Assembly (NCBI RefSeq): GCF_964204865.1
Contig: NC_135261.1
Coordinates: 558,001-622,000, forward strand
Origin: Styela clava
Taxonomy: Eukaryota > Chordata > Ascidiacea > Stolidobranchia > Styelidae
DNA: 64,000 nt
Reading direction: 5' to 3'
The position numbers and the translations under genes are program-made. Each line of letters begins with the position of its first letter. Positions within the stretch are counted from its first letter, which is position 1. Positions 11,527 to 22,837 of this stretch are shown here, one piece after another. The notes beneath the pieces are model-generated. The model saw only the letters and a list, made by a program, of their open reading frames with translations, was not told the origin of the DNA and did no database searches.

Positions 11527-11862
11527 TTTCCATATTTTTCTAATAGTACAACGATGCCAAACAAGCCCTGAGGGTAGTTCATGCGGGGATGAGAATATGT
11601 GTAATCAAATAAACGAATCAGAAAATTACTTTCAATCGCCATGTTTTGTCTGGGCTGCGGGCTAGTGCTTACGACGTCACATTTAACCTAGTTGATGTCA
11701 AAAATACTCGGATTTTAAATCCCGTGATCAGGATCTCGTATTGGGGGTATGAAATTGTAGTGCATTTTCCATTTTCAGTATAACGGTGCCTTGTAAAGCC
11801 CTGCGGCGCTGCGGGTACTTCATGCAAGGAACAGATATGTGTAATCGAATATTTAAATCAGC
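11527..11862 (+). repeat. Imperfect direct duplication, ~95-bp arms
   Basis: Arms at about 11527-11620 and 11765-11862 share GATGCC/GGTGCC, AAGCCCTG, TTCATGC and ATATGTGTAATC in order. They are separated by about 145 bp. Nothing coding was recognised. Confidence 0.5.
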
Positions 11863-11869
11863 GATAGTT

Positions 11870-13214
11870 TGCTTGCCAGTGGTTTCTGAGTGTACTGTTA
11901 GAAAAATTGTAAAATTCATATGGCTTTATGTGTGATCTGTTTCAGCAATGGTTTCTAAACTGCGCGTATCAAGATTTAAATTTTGCCGCAAAATATTAAT
12001 CTGCAAAATGTAAATCTGCACGTTCTGGAGTGAAGTACATTTAGTATTGCGGGCGATTAAAATTACTGGTGTAGTCAGTGGAGAACCAAACTTTTCTGCC
12101 GCCCGGCTCGATGTTTTTGGTAGTGCTGCCCCTCATACCTAACTTCAATAACAATAATTTCGAAGATAAACAAATTATAAATGTTGTTATAAATGAGAAT
12201 GAATAAATCGAAGGTCAAGTGAGAGTGAAATGTGTGCATTATTATAAATTAAATCATCAAACTGAGCAAACAAACTCACATGTACAAGATTAAACTCAAT
12301 ATTAACGATAAGCCATCTACAACGTGCTGCCCGGGGAAGCTGCCCCACTGGTCCTTATCTAGCCAGGTCTCTGGGTGTCGTTGATCCCAACTAAACCTTA
12401 ATGAAAAAAACTCTCTCTCATCCCCCAAAGAAATTTATACTAACCTTTGAAGGACAATAACCAGCTAGAAGCTATTACCAAAAAATAAAATTGAACCCAA
12501 AAATTATTTTCATTTTCAGCTGCAACCTGATATAGTATATCTATTACATAGATAGATATAATTGCTAGTCAACTATTTAGTTTATCACGGATTTAATGCT
12601 ACGGAAGTGAGCACTCTTTTAATCCGCTTAGGAATCGGATGTAAAATCATCTTCGATTCTGCCAACGATTTTGAAAATAAGATAAGCTGATAACGGATTC
12701 TACTTATCTATTTAATGGTGGAGTTAATTGAAGTTAAAATCAGGAAACATCAAGGGATGTTTCATAATAAAAAGTTTCGAAGACTTTTCAGAAGGTTAGT
12801 TCCCTTTGTTTTGTTAAAATATCGACCTTCTGCTAAAACTACTCGCCATCGCGGCCTTGCTCACATACCAAAGATCTCAGCATGACCCAGGATACGTGGT
12901 AACATAAGACCTTGCTCAAGTGACCGATCATTTCCTTAATTAAATATCAACTTTTGTAATATTTTAATATTAAGTAAACTCTTGATATGATCAAAAGGGA
13001 ACATGGCACTTGGAAGGTCAGAGATCATGGTCCCTGGCAACTATTATAATATAGAACACATTGAAATGCTTTGGAGGGAAAACCTTGATTGAGTGAAATT
13101 TCCAAATATCGAGGCGAACGGGTAAAACAGTTTAAATAAGTAAACGAGAATATCGGTCAGAGACCGAAGACTTATCGATCGAAAGTTAGGGGATCCCCCA
13201 AAACAGCGCTCCTA
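11870..13214. other. No gene seen; possible hAT remnant inside
   Basis: AT-rich. The stretch 12076-12350 begins CAGTGGAGAACC and ends GCTGCCCCACTG, which could be worn hAT ends, but no target duplication is visible. No exon was recognised up to the sulfotransferase gene. Confidence 0.35.
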
Positions 13215-13455
13215 CTCCAGAGTGACACCTTGTGTCCCATCACTAATTAACTAATCAATCAATAACTCGCTAAATATAAGACATAATTCGCCCAAAATCA
13301 ATAGGCTTCTGGTCCGAGAGATGATGAATGCACATGCAAAATCTGGAGCAGATTCAATCTCGCTTTCGTGAGATATCGCGAGCATCTAACAGACAGACAG
13401 ACAGACAAATACCTATCAACACACTTACCGATTAAAATTGATAAGTAATAACGCG
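13215..13455 (+). repeat. Interspersed repeat tail with ACAG microsatellite
   Basis: This dense block ends in CGAGCATCTAA, then ACAGACAGACAGACAG, then AAATACCTATCAACACACTT. It resembles the 3' tail of a non-LTR element. The family could not be named. Confidence 0.4.
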
Positions 13456-13544
13456 ATCAGGCGTCAGTAATTATTTCAATGTGCTGTACCGAGGGTTCTG
13501 TTTGGCAGCTTGCAAAAGGTTGTTGGGCGAATAGTGTTTGCCAA

Positions 13545-13666
13545 CAGGGGTGTACCCGGAAGGGGCGATTACAAGGCAGGGGTGCAGCCAGGTGGCACTG
13601 GGAAGGGGCGCAGCCAGCGGGGTTGAGGGTCGAATTCCCCCCTTCAAAATTCCTGGCTTACCCCTG
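13545..13666. mobile_element. 122-bp GC-rich MITE
   Basis: The ends are CAGGGGTGTACCCGGAA and the complement of CTGGCTTACCCCTG. The interior repeats GGGGCG and GCAGCCAG. No clear target duplication was seen. Confidence 0.5.
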
Positions 13667-13800
13667 AAGTTGGGTATGGGCTCGTGGAAGACATATTCAA
13701 AAGATTAACGAAAATATTTTGCCTGGAAATATAGTTTTTTCATGCAGCGTTACACACACACACTCACTTCGAACAACGCACTAAGCAAGCTAAATTTCTA

Positions 13801-13811
13801 ATTCTTTTCAG
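13801..13811 (+). promoter_or_regulatory. Splice acceptor just upstream of the sulfotransferase start codon
   Basis: The polypyrimidine tract ATTCTTTTCAG ends 10 nt before the ATG at 13822. It implies a 5' UTR intron. If the organism is a tunicate, it could instead accept a trans-spliced leader, but no leader RNA gene was found in this window. Confidence 0.55.
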
Positions 13812-13821
13812 ATGTTCTGCC

Positions 13822-16800
13822 ATGACAAAAATCGCTTCTCTAATGATGGTTTTCATTTTTATTTCCGGACTTTTCAACGCTGAATACGAGGAATATAACC
13901 AGGCAATAAAATCGGAAGGTAAGTAGGGGATTTCCCCTCCCTACCAGTATGTATATATTGAATTTCAATTTAGGCCTTCTCATCTTGGGTGTTATATTGC
14001 GGGGCGCTCCAGAAGTGTGTGTACCAATATGAGGGTAATTAACTTTGTTCGCCTACTTTACATCGAGTTGTGTAAAGGGACTGAAACCTATGGGCAGGGG
14101 GATTCACTTGGCTAGTCCCCAAACTCGTAAAAGAACTAAACTAAGGAAAATCGGAATGAAATTATGGCCTAACTTAGTGCTCACACTACGCGACTACGGG
14201 AGTACCAAATTGCCTATTTAATACGAAGATATCTGATTACACGCGGATAAATGCGCTATTAGCGGTTTTCTGACATTTTCATCGTGATAGAATTACGCTA
14301 AAAGTATGAAACTTAAATGTCAAAATGTCGTAAAGTGTCGGTAGAAGTATGACTATTGCTTTGAACTAAGGTTCGCTACAGTATTGAACATGACTGGGAA
14401 CTCATGGTATTGTGATATCCGCTTTCCGGGTTTATGTCCGGGTTCATTCCCGGATTTGAATGTTTTTGAGAAGGTATTTTACTTTTTGTTAGTGGTATTA
14501 CTAAATTGTCTTACTTACATGCAGTGTTGGAATTCAAATTTTTTGTCAGTCGGTTCCTTCACAAATATCCTATTTTTCAGCCGGTTCTGTTACAAATAGA
14601 ACATTGACAGTAACCAGTAATGCTAACCGGTTCGCTGATCTCATGAGATTCCGTGAGACGGTTCTATAGAACCGGTGCGTACCGACTGAATCCCACCACT
14701 GCTTACATGCATACATCATAAGCTATTCAAAAAGTACAAAGACCACAGTACAATTCACTCTTGTATATTCTGCAAGCACGGGGAACATATTCATTTCAGA
14801 TTTTTTGTACAAAAGCCCCCCCTCCACCCCCGCCAAAAACCACCTTCGCAACCGCTCAAAAAAATAAATAAAAATAGTATTAATTATCCGGTTAGAACCG
14901 TTAGAGTTAGGAATGCAGATTGCGTTGGAAATTCAAATTTTTAAATCATTCCTAACCACAACTAAATAATTACTAATTTGTTAATTTGAAACGTGGGGGA
15001 AGTGTTTTTTCAAATCACACATTTTTGCATTAGTCGAGGAGGCTTCGTGCGAATGATCTTTTATTTCTTTATGTGGATGAATTATACTTATGGTTATACG
15101 TTTACAAATGTTATACAAGGCTAATCCTTTGGGGCATTTTGTCATAACACAAACTCACACAAATCTGTGAAATACTTACAGCGGTTAGCTCGTATCGCTC
15201 CAGGGCATGCGAACTTAATAATAATAGAAAACGACGTGGAATTCAATGAAATTTGATGGTAAATCGGCACATTTATTAGTAAAACGTCAACAAACGAAAG
15301 CAAAAGGGTATATGTATCACAATTAAAAACCTAAAGTTAGTTTACTTTCAATTATGCTGCTATCGTTGTGCTATGTTATATTTGTGAAGGGCACATGTCG
15401 CGCAAATGTGTCTTAGGCCAGTAAGATTTTGAACATGTATGTGTTTATTATGCAGATGTTGTTACATTGTGAGGCAAATAAACACAGAAAAATGACGTAA
15501 ATCCATAACTAATGTTGTTTTTCGTCGCGAATCTCAAGGCAATAGTCCGTCCTTGTTTACGATCTCCTTTTAACCGTGTCTCTTTGACCACAGAAGGTTT
15601 TCGCGAAGTTCTGTGGTAAAGGATAGTATATCAGGATAGGATAGAGTTTTCATTAGTCATTTCGGGAAAAAAAGTAAGCCGACAATAAAGTTAAATCATG
15701 GGAATAACAACATTCTCCCGTCCGGTTATCAGCCCATGTCAGGCATTAAAATAGCCATTCTTTTCAGTTGATGGCGGAGTATGACGTAACCGAGGGCTTA
15801 TCAAACTGGAAGCGCGCAACGAATTTTAGGTGTCGCAAAGAGTACACACCAATTTAACACAAACTACTATATCTATTGTGAATTTTTAGACTTTTGATCT
15901 GGAACACAATTATCAATACCAGTGCAAAACATAAATCTCACAATTTTGAGAGAATAAATAGGATCACAGAAGCGGCGCGCTTACATAACAATGTCGACGT
16001 CGTGGAAATTTTTTGTATATTAGGAGGGGTCGCGATCTTGAAAGCTTAGGAAGCCCTGGCGTAATCAATCAGTGGTTATGTGAACCCCATCTCCTTCTTC
16101 CGGTTAGCGGTCTATGTCGGTTATAGGTAACCAGTTATATGTTTTTATTACATGGACTCTATGACGCGTGATAAGCGGATTATGTGAACCAAGGCCTCTT
16201 GTTCTGTTACCAGACCATGTCGGATACGGGAATATTCAACAACTTATTTGTTTCTGATATGTGGACTTGATGAGCTGCCCTACGACAGCGAGGAGTCCAG
16301 CAATCCTTTCGCACTTTCCCGATGGGATTAGAAAGTGAGAACCCGCACATAGTATTTGCAGCGACTTACTTTGAATACTGACTTTATGTGTGCGCCCGTG
16401 TGTAGATATGCGTGCGCTTATGTGTATGTGTGCGCTTATGTGTATGTGTGGATAAGCTATAATAGCTAACCACGCAACAACCTCAACTAGACTATGACGT
16501 CATAAAGTCGCATTTTTTGAAAAAAATCTCTTTATTACAGAAACACAAAGTGAAGTGTTGCTTGCCCGTCGTCAACGAATGCATGAAATTTCTGACGCGA
16601 GAAAAGAAGATAATGACGTCATCACCTCGGGGTATGACGTCACAAGAATGACAAATATCACTCCATTGAACAAACCTCTCAAAGAAGAAGAAAAAATCTT
16701 TACTTTGCTAACGTCAAACGAAAATCCAAAAAAATCGAAATCTGAGAAAAACGGCGGGAAAAGTAAACCTGCCCCTCCCATAAAAGTGAAGGCGGTCGCG

Positions 16801-19800
16801 AACGAACCGATATTTTTGAATATGGATTATGATAAGATGAAAACGGACGAATTTACTGAACATGAGAATAAATTACACGCGGAATGGCGAAGACGAATTG
16901 AAGAAAAGGAATTTGCTGAGGTTGGAATATTATTCAGTAGTGTGGGAATTTTTTCTAATTAAATATAAAATCTGTTACAATATCCAAATTCCTGATTCCT
17001 AGTTCCTGTATAACCTATGCCCTTTGATCTCACAGGTTCCTCCTAATCCATCATTCATCTTCCACAACAAGTTGCCGAAAAGCGGAAGTTCAACAATGAA
17101 TAACATCCTGAAGAAATTAAGCAAAGCAAATCAGTAAGTCTAAGTGCTTTATTTGGAAAATAAAATAAACATTCAAAACAACACAGCTAGCTCATCAGAT
17201 AATGTGTACAATTGTTTGTGTGTGATGACGTCATCGAAATTAAAAATTGCGCTCCTTGTGGTGGTTCCGCTATCGCGTAAGGTGAAATCTGCTGCTCAGC
17301 TGCACTACGGTACCGCTAGGGTGCTGTGACAGATTGCATAGCCGTATCACTCCGAGTTCATATCTCTGAGCACCGCTGTCTTATATGAGGTGAGACTGTG
17401 AACTTCGTAGATTGGCTGGGGGGCGCATTGTGCTAAGCGTTAGGAATACGCTCGCCACCGCACTTTTGATTACCCTTTGTGGGTTCGCAGGTTCGAAGCC
17501 CATGCGAGAAATTATGGTACTCCTGAAGTATGCGCACCAAGTTGTCGCACGACCTGAACCCTAACCGGTATACAACCTGAGTTCAGGTTGTGCGTCATCT
17601 TGGTGCGCATACTTCAGGAGGTCCGAAATTATTATGTGCGAGAGCATTGACCGACTGGGTTCACGTAGCCGCTAGTCGGTTACGACTTGCTCCACCATCA
17701 AGTCCATGCATTTGAAAACAAATAAATGGCTAACTAATCCCATGCCCGACATGGACTGGTAACCGGACGAGAGGCCGTGGTTCGCCATATGATTACGCAG
17801 TCCTATCGGCTCTCCTCTCTCCCGGAACAAATAATGAAATCCTAAAAATTCAACCTTAAATGTTCCTTTCCTTTCTCAGTTTCAACTTTTTGAAAATGGA
17901 GACATCGGATCTGCAAACATCTGATGACAGATATCTAATACAACAACTGAAAACTAAAGTCAAACCGCCGTTCGTGCTGCTGAAGCATCATAAATGGCTG
18001 AATTTTACGAGGTGAGAGAAATCTTATAATTTTCCATGAGTTGCCCATGAGTTTTTCAGGACGTTTCATACCTTGGCGTGCCAAATCCGTCCCGTTGGGT
18101 AATTCAATCTAGCCCGCCTGATGATGTCACAACTGAACTACAACCAAATTTAGCGATTTTGGCGGAAAATAGCGCGAGGAATTTGCTGAGATTGCGGTAA
18201 ATTTAGTTTTGGCACGAGGCTTATTGTTTTCCGTTTTGCTTTGTAACATTGTTCATAAAATGTAACTTCTTATGTCATACTTACTTGGCTCGCCAGTCGA
18301 GTTGTGCAAAATTTTTGGTCCCTGGTACAAAAACCTTGCCCACCTGTGCACTAGCCGTAAATTCTCATCTATGTGCTCCATAATTATGATTTCCTGGATA
18401 CCTCACTTTGCGAAGTTTTAAAAAACTCACGTCATCAATCTCATGACGTCATGTTTTCAGATCTAATCAACCTCAGCCTACATATATCAATGTAATGAGA
18501 GATCCATTGGAATGGTTTACTTCACGCTATTATTTCTCGAGGTATGGTTGGGAGAGGAAGCCTGGATGCAGGAAGGCTGACTGTGGAATGAGCGAAGCTG
18601 ATAGACTTATGGTAAGTAATTGACATCCGGATCCGGATTTTGACTTCGGACCCCTGAATCGAAAATATTGACTCTGGTCCCAGCTCCCGATTTATTATTG
18701 TAAAAATTTTGAAGCCCACTTTGGGTTCTCCGGATTTGAATCCGGACGTGATGGAATTATAAATATTGATTCCGACCATAGCTCCTGACTTAATAATAAA
18801 AAAATTTTGGAACTTTGAGTTCAAGAATTTTGACTCCGACTACAGCATCTGCTGACGAATAACAAACTAAAGAACAACGAAATTATGACTCCAATTATTA
18901 TGCCGAGACTGTAACTACAGCTACCTGTTTTGACAAAATGAAAATATCCCATGGAAAAAAGTGGCATGCTATTTAGTAGTCGCATCAACTTGCTGTTAAA
19001 TCTAATTTTACCAATCTAATCCTTATGTTTGTGAGGACATATAGATAAACAAATATACTCTCTAGATTAAGAAAAGTATCAAAAATATCGGCTAAAATTG
19101 CCAAAGCAAATGCATGGCAGCATTAACGTGCAATACTGTAACCGACTAGATGTGGATGATTTGTCGACTTATTGACTGTCCAGAAATCCAATCCAATCTA
19201 TTTATATTTTATCCATATTTCATTGCTGACTCCATCCATTTGAATGATTTCCTATATACAGCAAGGGCTAGTAGTCTTGGTGACCTAACTGGTCTTGCAT
19301 ACTGACCCTCACAAATAATTACGATCAACCAATAATTGTTAAATTATATTTCATTTTCTATTGCTCCCAATGTATCATAGTATTGACATTGTATGTGATA
19401 ATGAACTTTTTTTCTCTTCTTCGACAGGACATAGATGAATGCGTTAAGAAACGACACAGGGAGTGCATGAATCCCTGGATGTATTTGCAATTCTTCTGTG
19501 GGACAGCGCCTGAGTGTTCAAAGTAAGTTATCGTTGTTCTTATATGTAGCTTCTCTCGCAATTTTGTTGTGCATCATAAAACAATATTATGACGTCATAT
19601 TTCTGTTCTGAAACGCCACAGTAATACGTTATGACGTATCATCTTTAATTATGACGTCACATTCGTGTAGTATGACGTAATGTAGCCTTTGTGTATTAAG
19701 GCTTCACATTATACGTCAATTCACTCAACGACGGTTCGATAAAACATGTACTATTGTAGTGTGTCTTTTCGGAAATTAAAGCTAATTGAAATTGTTGTGA

Positions 19801-21099
19801 TGTCACGCCTTAATTTTATGACGTAATATCATACTCCCATGGCGTTATGTTCGGTATTATTACGTCACCCTTAAGTTAATGACGAAACATCTTATTTCTA
19901 TGACGCTGTGTTTTTAAATTATGACATCACTTTTTTGGACGCAAAATGAACCTATGGGATTGTTGTGAAAGGATTGGTTTTCCTTTCCACCACTGGGCTG
20001 ATCGCTTTCAAAGTTTCGGTAGCTAGTGATAAAAGTGTCCGGTACTTTTTTCCTTTTTAAACTTTCTGTTGACCCTCTGGGTCTCTTGTCATAACGCCCC
20101 AAAATTACCGATTTCAATAGGTTTTCCTCCCATACTACACTGTAATATTCTATATCACAGCACTACAACACTAGAGCAGAAAGAGAGAGCAACAGAGATC
20201 GCGAAATCGAATATTCTAAACGAATATTACGTCGTTGGAGTCCTGGAACAGTTCGAAGATACGTTGAAATTATTTCAAACCATGATGCCAGATTTTTTCA
20301 TTGATGTTATACCAACATGGAAATCGGAGTGTGAGTATCTTGGGTTTTGCGTTCTTGTTTTTATTAGGATGTTCGTATACAAAATTTAGGATAGGATTTA
20401 CATATTTATCCCGAGGAAGAGGAAACCTGTAAGAGCAAACCAAGGTCTCTCGTCCGGTTACAAGTCCATGTTGGATATGGGATTAGTTAGCCAGTCGTTT
20501 TTAGAAGTACGGACTTGATGGTGGAGAAAACTGTGACCGATCAGCTGTAACGTGAACCACCCTACGAGGATTCCAGCAATCCTCTCGCACATAATTAACC
20601 TCTGTATCCCTAACACTTAGCGCGATGGGCCCCATTGCCGGGCGATTGATGCAGTTCATCCAGAAGACCTTGAAATAAAGTCACTGATATATAAGTTTGG
20701 AAAGGCGGCAATTTCCCTAGTTTGGAATTGCCTGGCCTATTTATTACACCCTGTGCGTAGAATTTGAACTGGACAAGTGTAACCTGCAATGCCAATACAG
20801 CTTAACGCTTCAACCGCTTGGCCTTCGCCCGATAAATTCAGTGAACGAGATAAATGTTTGAAAAACTATTTTATTCCAAATCTAGAAAATTGCTTTCAAA
20901 AAATTCAATTTTTTTTCTAGTTGTCCAGATCAAACAGAACATGACCCGAACGACGTACAAAAAAGAAATGAGTCTCGAATCCAAGAATTTCTTTCGATTC
21001 GGACCCCTGCATTATGAGATAGAACTTTACAATTTCGCAAGAGAATTATTCAACAAAAAATTAGAATATTTTCATATCGAATCTACTGTGATGACGTGA
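13822..21099 (+). CDS. Uronyl / heparan-sulfate 2-O-sulfotransferase-like protein
   Basis: Eight coding exons are 13822-13918, 16541-16920, 17036-17133, 17880-18011, 18461-18611, 19428-19522, 20161-20330 and 20921-21099. All have GT..AG introns and matching phases, giving 433 aa. Residues 4-18 are a hydrophobic signal anchor, as in type II Golgi enzymes. Residues 34-140 are a charged, lysine-rich stem. The PAPS 5'-phosphosulfate loop is LPKSGSST (172-179). The His pair HH at 228-229 aligns with the catalytic His region of HS2ST. The 3'-phosphate site is INVMRDPLEWFTSRYY (R249, S257). FFCGTAPEC and NILNEYYVVGVLEQFED are also family hallmarks. Known role: transfer of sulfate from PAPS to the 2-OH of uronic acid in heparan, dermatan or chondroitin sulfate. 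Whether it is HS2ST, UST or a lineage-specific paralogue is open. The start was chosen because the ATG follows an acceptor by 10 nt and opens the hydrophobic anchor. Confidence 0.9.
14002..14206. mobile_element. GGTACTCCC-type MITE in sulfotransferase intron 1
   Basis: It runs opposite to the copy at 6672: it begins GGGCGCTCCAGAAGTGTGTG and ends CTACGGGAGTACC. The flanks ATATTGCG and AAATTGCC match at 6 of 8 positions. Confidence 0.75.
14522..14701. mobile_element. 180-bp hAT MITE with perfect 8-bp target duplication
   Basis: It starts CAGTGTTGGAATTCAAATTT and ends GAATCCCACCACTG. CTTACATG flanks both sides (14514-14521 and 14702-14709). It contains several CCGGTT/AACCGG blocks. A sister copy in the other orientation is at 39567-39747. 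Confidence 0.9.
14805..15016 (+). repeat. ~200-bp repeat, copy 2 of an inverted pair
   Basis: It matches 10997-11190 in reverse, from TTTTTGTACAAAAGCCCCCC through GTTAGGAATG...CATTCCTAAC to GTGGGGGAAGTGTTTTTTC. It lies in intron 1 of the sulfotransferase gene. Confidence 0.6.
15788..16058. mobile_element. ~270-bp hAT-like MITE, family of 31678-34708
   Basis: It begins GAGGGCTTATCAAACTGG and ends CTTAGGAAGCCCTGG, near-complementary ends. Internal matches to the GMDS-intron copy include ACACCAATTT, CTTTTGAT and GAGAGAATA. The target duplication is not clean. Confidence 0.6.
16070..16345 (-). repeat. Two partial SINE copies, antisense
   Basis: GGTTATGTGAACC / GGATTATGTGAACC and the GAGGAGTCCAGCAATCCT block are the reverse of the SINE at 53375-53714. 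Two incomplete copies lie back to back, which suggests rearrangement. Confidence 0.6.
17417..17847 (+). mobile_element. tRNA-derived SINE split by a 109-bp MITE
   Basis: The head holds TAAGCGTTAGGAATACGCTC and the box-B-like GGTTCGAAGCC. The body and tail match 53375-53714. The 109-bp MITE at 17516-17624 is inserted inside it with an exact 8-bp duplication, so the SINE is the older of the two. It lies in intron 3 of the sulfotransferase gene. Confidence 0.85.
17516..17624. mobile_element. 109-bp MITE nested in a SINE
   Basis: The ends are CTCCTGAAGTATGCGCACC and its complement. GAAATTAT flanks both sides (17508-17515 and 17625-17632). The same family is at 4719-4828 with the similar target GAAATTTT. 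At the centre, AACCTGAGTTCAGGTT is a 16-bp palindrome. Confidence 0.9.
18060..18365 (+). repeat. Dispersed non-autonomous element, copy B
   Basis: This is the reverse of 4160-4475: TAGCCCGCC, then GGCACGAGGCTTATTGTTTT, then GTCCCTGG. It lies in intron 4 of the sulfotransferase gene. Confidence 0.5.
19590..19930. repeat. Cluster of TGACGTCA-like motifs in sulfotransferase intron 6
   Basis: About eleven full or one-to-two-mismatch versions of TGACGTCA occur in roughly 340 bp. Exact ones start near 19590 and 19652. Variants include TGACGTAT, TGACGTAA, TGATGTCA, TACGTCAC and TGACATCA. Each often follows TTA or ATT, suggesting decayed copies of one ATTATGACGTCA unit. Confidence 0.65.
20388..20635 (-). 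repeat. Internally deleted SINE, antisense
   Basis: From the tail (AGGATAGGATTTACATATTT) to CCTAACACTTAGC it follows the reverse of 53375-53714, but the box-B part of the tRNA head is missing. It lies in intron 7 of the sulfotransferase gene. Confidence 0.7.
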
Positions 21100-22837
21100 T
21101 CGAAATGATGACGTCATAGAAAAAGAACCTACGAAAAAGAAGCACTCCATGTATGCTGAAAGGACGTCAGGTATGACGTCAAGCGACAACGTGGACTTAA
21201 AAAACGGCAAGCCCAAAGCAAAAATCTTAGCTATTACATGATTGTGTTGTTTTTTACCATGACGTGAACTCCGGAAAAAGCTATTTAAATGCTTTAGCTT
21301 TCATCCCACTATAATATAACTGTGATGTCATGAAATTTGAAAAACACATACAAAGACTGTTTCAAAACGTTTTATTCGGCCTTGATATCCGCTGTATAAA
21401 AGAGAGCAATTTGAGCAATGTGCTTTTATTCCGCAAGTATGAGAACAAAAAATAATGTCTTGCTTGTGCACATTCACTGCGAACGAGGCGCTGTTCCAGT
21501 AGCCACCGATACATTCAAGCATTTACTAGACCGGTATTACACTATGGGCGAAGTGATGGTATTCGAAAAAAAAATTTTCTGTATTATACGTAGCAATTTT
21601 TTATAGCTTGAAAGAGTTGAAACGCCTGTCCACGCATCTGTGTTGGCCAAGCCTTCCCTAAACAGATTGCACCCTGTTTTGGTCGAGTGTTTTTCTCCAA
21701 TGAACTCAAGTCGACTGGTTTTTCATTTCAATCCACAGTACTTTCTTTGAGACATTCTAGGCCGCTTCTGGTTATTAAACCTAGCCATTTCGAATGTTCA
21801 ATAATTAACCTTGTGATACGTGTTTCGAGAGTAGCAGAGTTTCATATATACACCCGTTGTAATACCCCAGAAACAGAGACCGTTAGCAAGGACACCTATT
21901 TCGAGGGATCGTATTTACCACAATGCTTTACGGCCCTATGATCCGGGACAGAGTAATGGTTATATAGATATGTTTGAGGGAAACACGAAATATGAATGGG
22001 CGCAAAATTCTTATATACGGTCCGTACCTGCCTACAGTTAGATTCCTGCTGTCGCTATTGTTACCAAACTGTTTATTTTTTAGATTTTGTTTTTTGCTCG
22101 TTTTTGTTTCTGTGAGTAATAAACTTAAACACTGTTGTAATTAGCAATATATTTTCCGCTAGAAGTATTATCACCTAGTTAGAATGTATATATTGTTGGG
22201 TTCTGCATTGAGTTGGGGCCGCGACGATAATGAGACTTAAACTTGTGATATCAAGTGGGGTACAGCCTTACAGGCGCATGAACTTTCGGTGGGCGCTCAA
22301 AACTTTGCTCAGAAGGAGTCTTCTTTACCTCTGAGAGTACGCATAATGCAGTACCATCCTTCTGTATAGTTTTAGTAACTCTAGGTATTTCAGCGGCCAC
22401 CAGCAGGGCTGGGCATTTTCAAATACCTGATGATTTCAGATCGAATCGAATACTTAGAAGGTATAATATTGTATGCAACTTCCTATTATTTTTGGTCCTC
22501 CAGACCCATAAATTACTGGAAACATAGAATACATCACTGACAATAAAAAAAAAACGTTTTCATCAATACCTCAATACAGAAAAGAGTCATATGTCAGAAT
22601 TGTGTTGAAAAAATATGGCTTCAATAAAAAAAAATTGAGAATTTTACCTCACCATTGATGGAAAGAGTAAAACAAGATGGCGGCGATTCGAAAATTTGCT
22701 CTAAACCGATTCGGATAATTTACTATTCCATTAAATATCAGTACCATATCATTGCTCCTAGTCTTCCCTACATTCATTCATGTGAGGGTTAGAAGAGCGT
22801 CTCTCGCACTTTTTCGCCCCGGAACAGCTTATGGAAC
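21100..22837. other. No gene seen downstream of the sulfotransferase
   Basis: Three TGACGTCA-type motifs cluster just after the stop codon (21090-21180). One diverged 47-bp monomer (ACTTTGCTCAGAAGGAGTCT) is at about 22298-22343. No AATAAA signal was obvious in the first few hundred bases. Confidence 0.4.
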
